Assembly (NCBI GenBank): GCA_037176905.1
Contig: JBBBWG010008069.1
Coordinates: forward strand, 1-24,566
Direction of reading: 5' to 3'
Origin: Azolla pinnata
Lineage: Eukaryota > Streptophyta > Polypodiopsida > Salviniales > Salviniaceae
DNA length: 24,566 nt
Shown here: positions 18,831 through 24,566 of the stretch, in pieces
How the letters are laid out: every line of letters starts with the position of its first letter
Position numbering within the stretch: position 1 is the first letter of the stretch
The notes under the pieces: model-generated
Database searches by the model: none
Told to the model about the DNA's origin: nothing
The model's input: the letters and a program-made list of their open reading frames with translations, nothing else
Translations under genes and position numbers: made by a program

Positions 18831-19040
18831 AGCAGTCGATGCAGCCGAATAATGCTCGCCTGCAGATGCATCAATTACATGGAACGAATCGATATCGATG
18901 TAGTAATCACGAAGTAAGCCAAACAAGTCCTGTTTTCACCGTAGCAGTTGCTGGTGCTGAATAATGCTCGTCTCGTCGACAGATGCATTAATTACATGGA
19001 ACGAATCGACGACGATGTGGTACTCATGACGTAAGCCAAA
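18829..19040. repeat. About 98-bp tandem duplication
   Basis: Units at 18829-18924 and 18941-19040 share GTAGCAGT, GAATAATGCTCG, AGATGCAT, AATTACATGGAACGAATCGA and GTAAGCCAAA. Bases 19041-19515 beyond it contain a 79-codon plus-strand open frame (19091-19330) without recognisable features and no other signal. Confidence 0.8.
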
Positions 19041-19515
19041 TGATAGAGGTACATGATCGCACTAATATATCAGGTAATTGAAGCCCATTAATGGCGCGAG
19101 CTGGGAAGATCGAGGATCGGAGGAAACAGAGTGAGCTTCTTATATTATGTTATAGTGAAGAGTACACGGCGCAGCTTGCGAGTCAGAGTAGCCTGGTAGC
19201 TAGCTATAGCTGCAAGTTACGGAAACACGAAACGATCGATTCTATAGCCAACAGAGGAGGGGCAGGGGGCGGCGGGGTAAAACCTAATAATCATCGATAT
19301 GCGAGCTACAGTAGATCGTCGAAGTTTTAGGGTTAATAATCAGGCCAATCTAAAAAGAAGGGCTAATTCAGGGTTGGGGTGTTATTCCAGAGGGCCTGAT
19401 CAGGGACGAGGAAACACGCGGAATCAAGGCGAGATCACGAGGTTGATCGGATTGCTGTCTGACAAGACATGATGGGATGGATATTATACGGGGAATTGGC
19501 GGGATCACGGATGAT

Positions 19516-19559
19516 ACGGTACGGTACGCGGTACGGTACGCGGTACGATCGCGGTACGG
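19516..19559. repeat. GGTACG-type short repeat in the 3' region of copy F
   Basis: Repeated ACGGTACG and CGCGGTACG words. It occupies about the same place relative to exon 2 of copy F as the GATCG arrays do in the other copies. Confidence 0.85.
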
Positions 19560-19628
19560 AATATTCCTACGCGAACCGCGCGTGAATGTACGCGCCGTCG
19601 TAATCGTTGTTCTCGGGAATAAATCCGA

Positions 19629-21216
19629 TCACCCGTCGACGTCGTCGCCGCCGTCGTGATCGCGATCGTGATCGTGCGCAGGTTGCGACAGCGGCGCTGC
19701 CTTGATGATGCCGACGTGATCATCGTCAACGTCGTCGTCGTCGTCGTCGTCGTCATGCGCATGAGCTGCTAATTGCGATTTGCCGATCGCTCGAGCGCGA
19801 TGTGAATCTTCCTGATCCTGATCCTGATTCTGATCCTCCTCCTCCTCCACATCATCATCATCATCATCATCACCACTGTTGCCATGTCGGGCGCCTGCAC
19901 CGCCATGCGGCGCTGCGGCTGCTTCCTCTTCCGCGACCACATCCTGCGGCAATTAATGCACGCCAACAACATTCTCCTTGACATTGATTTGCTTACTAGA
20001 CCCTGAAAACTTGGAAACCTTTTAAAGACCTCGACGCTGCTGTTCAAGACATTTTAAATCTCTTGAAAGTTATTGTACATTATTTCGAAAAGCCATCTCG
20101 ATGCCCTCGCGATGGAAGCTTGGTTCAGACGTGAATCGATGAATAAATGGCACCGAGATTATATGGAGAAACGTATACGTATTCGCGGATCGCGGATCGT
20201 GTGTTGTCATGTTGATTATTTATGGTCATGAAGCGTTACATGCTCGTGATGCCCCATTTCAATAAGATTAAGGTATTTGATTGTCAGCATTCTAGTCATT
20301 TATTTTAGATTAATTATATCAATACTTGTCTAATAATTTTCTGACAAAAGCCCTTTTTAACTATAAGCCTTTTGAAACCCTAATGTTCTAAACATCCCTA
20401 CCTTAAACCCTATATATGTTACCCCAAACCCTAATTAACGTTGAGCAAGCATCACTAGCGGTCGCAATATGATTCGTTTGCGATCGCGTACTAGGATTTT
20501 GTAAGGCATAGGATAATAATCTTATTGGCACATTGACCGTGTGCACAAGCCCAGCTATATCATTCCATTGCTTCTAATTAAGCTCGCTAATTCGACGATT
20601 ACAACTAATTACCGGATTCTAGGCATAGGAGCAATATTGATCATATTGCCGGCAGCAGATTCGTAAGCCCTCTAATTCCATCACTTCTGGCCTTACTGAT
20701 TCAATAAATATAAGTAATTAAAGGATGTTTAGGCGGATCAGGATAATATCGTCAGCAGATTGATTAGCCCTCCAAGTCCATCACTTCTAGCATAATAATT
20801 AAATAATTGAGAGTAAACTATAGGATTTTAGGCATAGGATAATATTGCCGGCGGATCGAGTCACAAACCCTAGTTATTCCATTACTTCTAATTAGCCTCA
20901 ATAGTTGAATCAATAGTAGTAATGAGCGATTTTCAGCGATTGGCGTGCAATAATATAATAGTGACCATGAGAAAATCAACCGATCTATTCTTTGATCTCA
21001 GAAGCCATACTATCATGATTCCGCAGTCACAGCTCAGATCCGACAATTCGAACGAACAGCTCAAGCAAAGCTATTCGTTATACGAAAGCAATTGTATGCA
21101 ATATAAACTGCTTGTTTTAAATCCATGAACATAATTCGAGTGAATCTATGATCACATTTACAGCCCCAATGTACTGATTCAACATTAAGTACCTCTTCGT
21201 GGACGCAGGTCGACAT
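19629..21216 (-). CDS. Divergent family member F: Asp/His-rich acidic protein, two exons
   Basis: Exon 1 at 21216-21193 codes MSTCVHEE and ends at GAAGAG|GTACTT, matching the first exons of copies A-C with two extra codons. Exon 2 at 19943-19629 follows an acceptor ATTGCCGCAG and starts DVVAEEEAAAAPHGG, comparable with EDQVVATESE after the same phase-0 junction. It continues with a D7 run (about residue 33), EEEEDQNQDQDQED, a short basic patch (HRARAIGKS), a D8 run, and an HDHDRDHD tail, about 112 residues in all. The Asp runs are coded by GAT/GAC triplet arrays. The protein suggests divalent-metal or basic-partner binding, which is inference only. The intron would be 1,249 bases, longer than in A or B, and contains a repeat. 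A TATA box precedes exon 1. I see no AATAAA signal. Exon joining is inferred from the family pattern. Confidence 0.45.
20504..20915. repeat. Four degenerate repeats in the copy F intron
   Basis: Units beginning (T)AGGCATAGGA or TAGGCGGATCAGGA start at 20504, 20620, 20730 and 20829 (99-116 bases apart). Each continues with ATATTG(C)CGGC, (C)AGATT, AAGCCCT and CCATCACTTCTA or close variants. Confidence 0.7.
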
Positions 21217-21314
21217 GGCTCAGCTGATGATCAGGTGCTAATTCACCTCCAAATTAGAGTATTCTATGACAATTAAATGAGAGCTAATCAGATAACACAG
21301 TGAGGGTTAGAGAT

Positions 21315-21330
21315 GCTCTCTATATATAGG
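21315..21330 (-). promoter_or_regulatory. TATA box of copy F
   Basis: The minus strand reads CCTATATATAGAGAGC, about 105 bases upstream of the MSTCVHEE start, in the same relation as in copies A-C. Confidence 0.55.
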
Positions 21331-21339
21331 GGAGAAGCT

Positions 21340-22040
21340 AACTAGTCTCAGCAGCTGGTACACCAATAATTCAAAGGCCTTCTAGAGAGCATATAATACA
21401 TGATCTAATGATTTTTTTACTTTCCCCCAATTTCTTACTCTCAAAATAAGGCCCTCCACTACACTATCCTTTTCTGACTTGTTCTTGTCAGCAAACAAAG
21501 CCCCAAGAATAACTATGATGAAAGCATATTCTTGATGATCAAGAGAAGTGGGATGATATGATGATCATCCAGCAAAATCCAGCTCACTAGTTGCCATATT
21601 CAGCTTTATAAATTACTTCGACTATGTTCCGGCTCCGACAATGTCATAATGTGTTGGCTAGTTCTAGGATGTAACTTTGACATCTCATGCAATTGCATGA
21701 TCCAGCTACCCTTTTAAAACAGTTTGATAATTACAAGCTGATTAATTATCTCCATCACAGTTTTACAAACTGACCATTTATCATTCCAAGTACTCAGACC
21801 GAGCCGAGAGCAACAAGTTTAATCGCTTCATACTGATTGGATCAATGCGTAATTATCGATGACCCTAACGAGTTTGATCAGCACATACCGATTCGATCAG
21901 TATGCTAACGAAATAATACATTGATTCTATCGATATGTGAAGTGGCTTGATGTGCGGCGGTGGAGCAAAGAGACTTCAGTTCTGCTCCTGATCGAAGACT
22001 AGGATAGCAAAGGAAGAGGAAGGGGCGTTGCTCCTTGGGC
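21340..22040. other. Intergenic stretch without recognisable genes
   Basis: AT-rich sequence between the copy F promoter and the telomere-like repeat. It contains a short pair of related words (CATACTGATTGGATCA and CATACCGATTCGATCA, near 21830 and 21885). I see no open frame, RNA gene or transposon end. Confidence 0.6.
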
Positions 22041-22043
22041 AAG

Positions 22044-22071
22044 TTTAGGGTTTAGGGTTTAGGGTTTAGGG
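22044..22071 (+). repeat. Interstitial telomere repeat (TTTAGGG)4
   Basis: Four perfect tandem TTTAGGG heptamers, the plant-type telomere unit, lie directly beyond the copia RNase H end. Isolated telobox words AAACCCTAA occur near 20382 and 20427. Confidence 0.95.
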
Positions 22072-22106
22072 TAAGGGGGCGAGTAGCAGGATACACCATC
22101 AAGGCA

Positions 22107-24450
22107 CTAAGTGATTCCTATCAAGTGATAACAATGCTCCAAAGCATCTTGTGGTAAGGCCTTGGTCAGTGCATCTACTACATTTTCACGAGAAACAACC
22201 TTCTCCAAGCTAATGCAACCATTAGCTACGTATTCCTGAATGAAATGGTATCGTACTCCAATATGTTTGGTCTTTGCATGATATACCGGATTCTTAGCCA
22301 AAGCAATGCCACTCTGATTATCACAAAACTGTTTGGGTACATGCTGAGGTATACCCATGTCACAAGCTAGTCGAGAAAGCCATATTGCATCCTTACATGC
22401 CTCACTAGCTTCAACATACTCTACTTCTATAGTTGACAATGCAACACATTCTTGAAGATGAGATCTCCAAACAATGACACCTCCCATAGTCTGAAAAATG
22501 CACCGTGAAGTAGATTTCATATTGTTTGCACATCCGGCATAATCTGAATCTGTGTATCCAATGATCGAGGCATCCCTTTTACCTAACCAAAGGCACTTAT
22601 CCTTAGTGCTACTAAGATATCTCAATATCAACTTGATTACATCCCAATGTTTCTTACGAAGATTTGACATGAATCGACTTATTGTTTCCACTACAAATAC
22701 AATGTCTAGTCTACTAGCCACCATGGCGTACATAAGACTCCCAACTGCAGATTGATAAGGAACCTTGGACATGAATTCCTCGTGCTCATCAAATGTGGGG
22801 CAATCACATGTGCTCAGTTTTACATATGTATGCAATAGAGTACTCAGTGGCTTTACATTCTCCATATTAAACCTCTTGAACATTTTTTATGGGTACTCAA
22901 CCTTAGACAAGTAGATGTACCGTTTACTCCTATCACAAGTAACAAGCATACAAAAAATATATCTTGCATCTCCCAAATCCTTCATGTCAAAAGTCTGACT
23001 CAAGTTTTTCTTCAATAAGGATAACTCCTCCTTAGTTTTACCAACAATAATCATAAACATATAGTACAACATGATAGAACTCTCATTTGAATAAGTTTTC
23101 TTATAAAGACATGCATCCTCATTGCATCTGATATATCCTTGAGTCTTCATAAAAGCATCAAACTTTTGGTACCACAATTTGGGAGACTACTTAAGCCCAT
23201 ACAAATTCTTCTTGAGTTTACATACAAAATGTTATTTTTCCTGAGACTTCATAACCTTCTAATTGTTCTATATTACGAATCTCCTCATCAAGGTTCCCAT
23301 AGTGTAAAAAGGTAGCTATCACATCCATTTGGACTAATTCGAAATCTTCACTTGTAGCTAATGCAAGAAACATACGTAACGTAGTCATCTTGACTACAAG
23401 AGAAAAGATTTCATCAAAATCAACTTCATGTTCTTGCTTGAAACCTTTGGCTACCAAGCGTGCTTTATACTTTGGGGAAGCACTATCAGACAATCCACTT
23501 CCATGGTAATGCTTTCTTGTCCTTTGGCAGAGGTACCAAATCCCACATACCATTCTTATTAACACTATCCAATTCACTTTTCATGGCATGCTCCCACTTA
23601 GAATGTCAATCACTAGCCAAAATAGGTTCCTTGTAGCAAGAGGATTCACCAGCATCTGTTAATATCACATAATCTGTGAACCTAGCGGGTGGCCTAGTGA
23701 CACGAGTAGATCGTCTCACTAGTAGCTCAGCCAGCGGGAGTCAGAATGTTCTCAGGTTCAAAGCATTCATCATCATGTGGAACATCCTCATATGGGTGAA
23801 CATATGAAGGACTATTCAGCATAAGACTATTTGGCATAGTAGTGAGATCAATCTTTTGCACAAAATAAAGGGTGTAACATCTTGAAACGCTACTCTTCTC
23901 ACTTCCACTTCCTCATTGGGTTGCTTATGCATAACCTTTTCATTGAAAACGACATCATTGTTTCTGACTATAGTGTGAGTTTCAAGATCTCACAAGAGAT
24001 ATCCAAATTGACTATCTATGCCATAGCCAAGGAAAGTACATTTTCTACTTTTAAAATATGGTTTCTACATTAAGTGTTTTGAAATGTGAACATACATTTT
24101 ACACCCAAATGTTCTAGATGATCATAGTTCGGGGTTTTTCCTATCCACAATTCTTGTGCCACTTTCAAGCCTTTGGCAATAGTAGGTGATAGATTTATCA
24201 CATGAACTGCAATCCGAACGACTTTCACCCAAAACTGTCCCTCCACTCTGTTTCTGTGTTTGTTCCGTGACAAAAACCCTTGTAGAAGGTTTGCATGATG
24301 CAACATAGAAACAACTCTGTCTTGGATGGTTTTGTTCATCCTTTCTACTATACCATTTTGTATCAGAGTGTATGGGGTAGTAAACTCTCTACATATGCCT
24401 CTAGACTTGAAAATTCTCTGAACTCATGAGAGTTATACTCGCTTCTGTCA
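22107..24450 (-). pseudogene. Ty1/copia retrotransposon pol region, decayed
   Basis: The minus-strand order is integrase, reverse transcriptase, RNase H, as in Ty1/copia. Integrase: EYNSHEFREF near 24440-24410, then QNGIVERMNKTIQDRVV and ELWIGKTPNYDHL (24350-24070). A linker (RRSTRVTRPPARFTDYV) lies near 23700. Reverse transcriptase: YKARLVAKGFKQ and QMDVIATFLH (23577-23218), LYGLK-stop-SPKLWYQKF near 23190, then DMKDLGDARYIFCML (about 22990). RNase H: 22883-22107, open for 258 codons, with YTDSDYAG, EVEYVEASEACKDAIWL, CDNQSGIALAKNP and RYHFIQEYVANG, so its acidic residues are present. Faults include the in-frame stop in LYGLKQSP and loss of the YVDD loop (the region reads LYYMFMIIVG). Gag, protease, most of the integrase N-terminus and both LTRs are not visible. 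Confidence 0.9.
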
Positions 24451-24452
24451 TG

Positions 24453-24517
24453 AACCGACTCAAGAATAAACTAAGTAATAACCGTCATTAACCGACTCAA
24501 GAATAAACTAAGTAATA
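24453..24517. repeat. 28-bp exact direct repeat, 37-bp period
   Basis: AACCGACTCAAGAATAAACT and its next eight bases occur identically at 24453-24480 and 24490-24517. It lies where the copia integrase similarity ends. The last bases of the window hold nothing else that I recognise. Confidence 0.95.
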
Positions 24518-24566
24518 TGTTTTACTCAATAGAGATTATATGATATAAATACAGAGTTCGCGGGAA

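Noticed and set aside
19091..19330. 79-codon plus-strand open frame with a Gly-rich segment
   Set aside because: No motif, partner or promoter; it overlaps no conserved family segment.

Overview
The window looks like repeat-rich nuclear DNA from a land plant. It holds fragments of Ty1/copia retrotransposons, a LINE-type remnant, CACTA-type transposon ends, plant-type TTTAGGG telomere repeats, and small genes with GT-AG introns, TATA boxes and AATAAA signals. I cannot name the species. There is no bacterial gene organisation, no CRISPR array and no rRNA or tRNA gene that I can support.

The most notable content is an unrecognised family of very small two-exon genes, all on the minus strand and arranged in tandem. 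The shared plan is a TATA box, a tiny first exon coding MSTYEE or a variant, a phase-0 GT-AG intron, and a second exon coding an acidic Val/Thr/Glu-rich chain that ends in EETTTYV heptapeptide repeats. The 3' flank carries GATCG pentamers and an AATAAA signal. Copy A (3117-3752) and copy B (5412-5991) look intact. Copy C (11524-11814) is dead: its splice donor is GT to TT and most of exon 2 is deleted. Copy D (exon 2 at 14248-14505) has lost its own exon 1 and promoter, but a divergent exon 1 with a TATA box (E, 15574-15591) lies just upstream, so a D/E fusion gene is likely. Copy F (exon 1 at 21193-21216, exon 2 at 19629-19943) is a remote relative with poly-Asp and His/Asp tracts. A decayed exon 1 (G) sits at the left edge.

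Layout: 1-100 holds the G remnant; 400-730 holds degenerate direct repeats; 1180-2300 (+) is a decayed LINE zinc-binding region; 2480-4195 is unit A; 4200-4870 holds copia reverse transcriptase debris and a segment duplicated near 10.6 kb; 4870-6785 is unit B; 6785-8584 is a non-autonomous CACTA-like element; 9020-9970 (+) is a decayed copia gag/protease; 9989-10355 is a copia-type LTR carrying a perfect five-unit heat-shock element; 10575-12967 is unit C; 12968-13972 is a truncated second CACTA copy; 13973-15760 is unit D/E; 16180-16290 is SINE-like; 16600-18320 is a decayed copia fragment (-); 18332-18830 has a third CACTA-like end; 18829-21340 is unit F; 22044-22071 is an interstitial telomere repeat; 22107-24450 (-) is a larger decayed copia pol region.

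The gene family appears to have grown by segmental duplication that carried transposon pieces along. B and C share several kilobases, including retroelement debris and the CACTA end. The transposons all look non-autonomous or dead. The likely live parts are genes A and B, probably D/E, possibly F, and possibly the LTR promoter.
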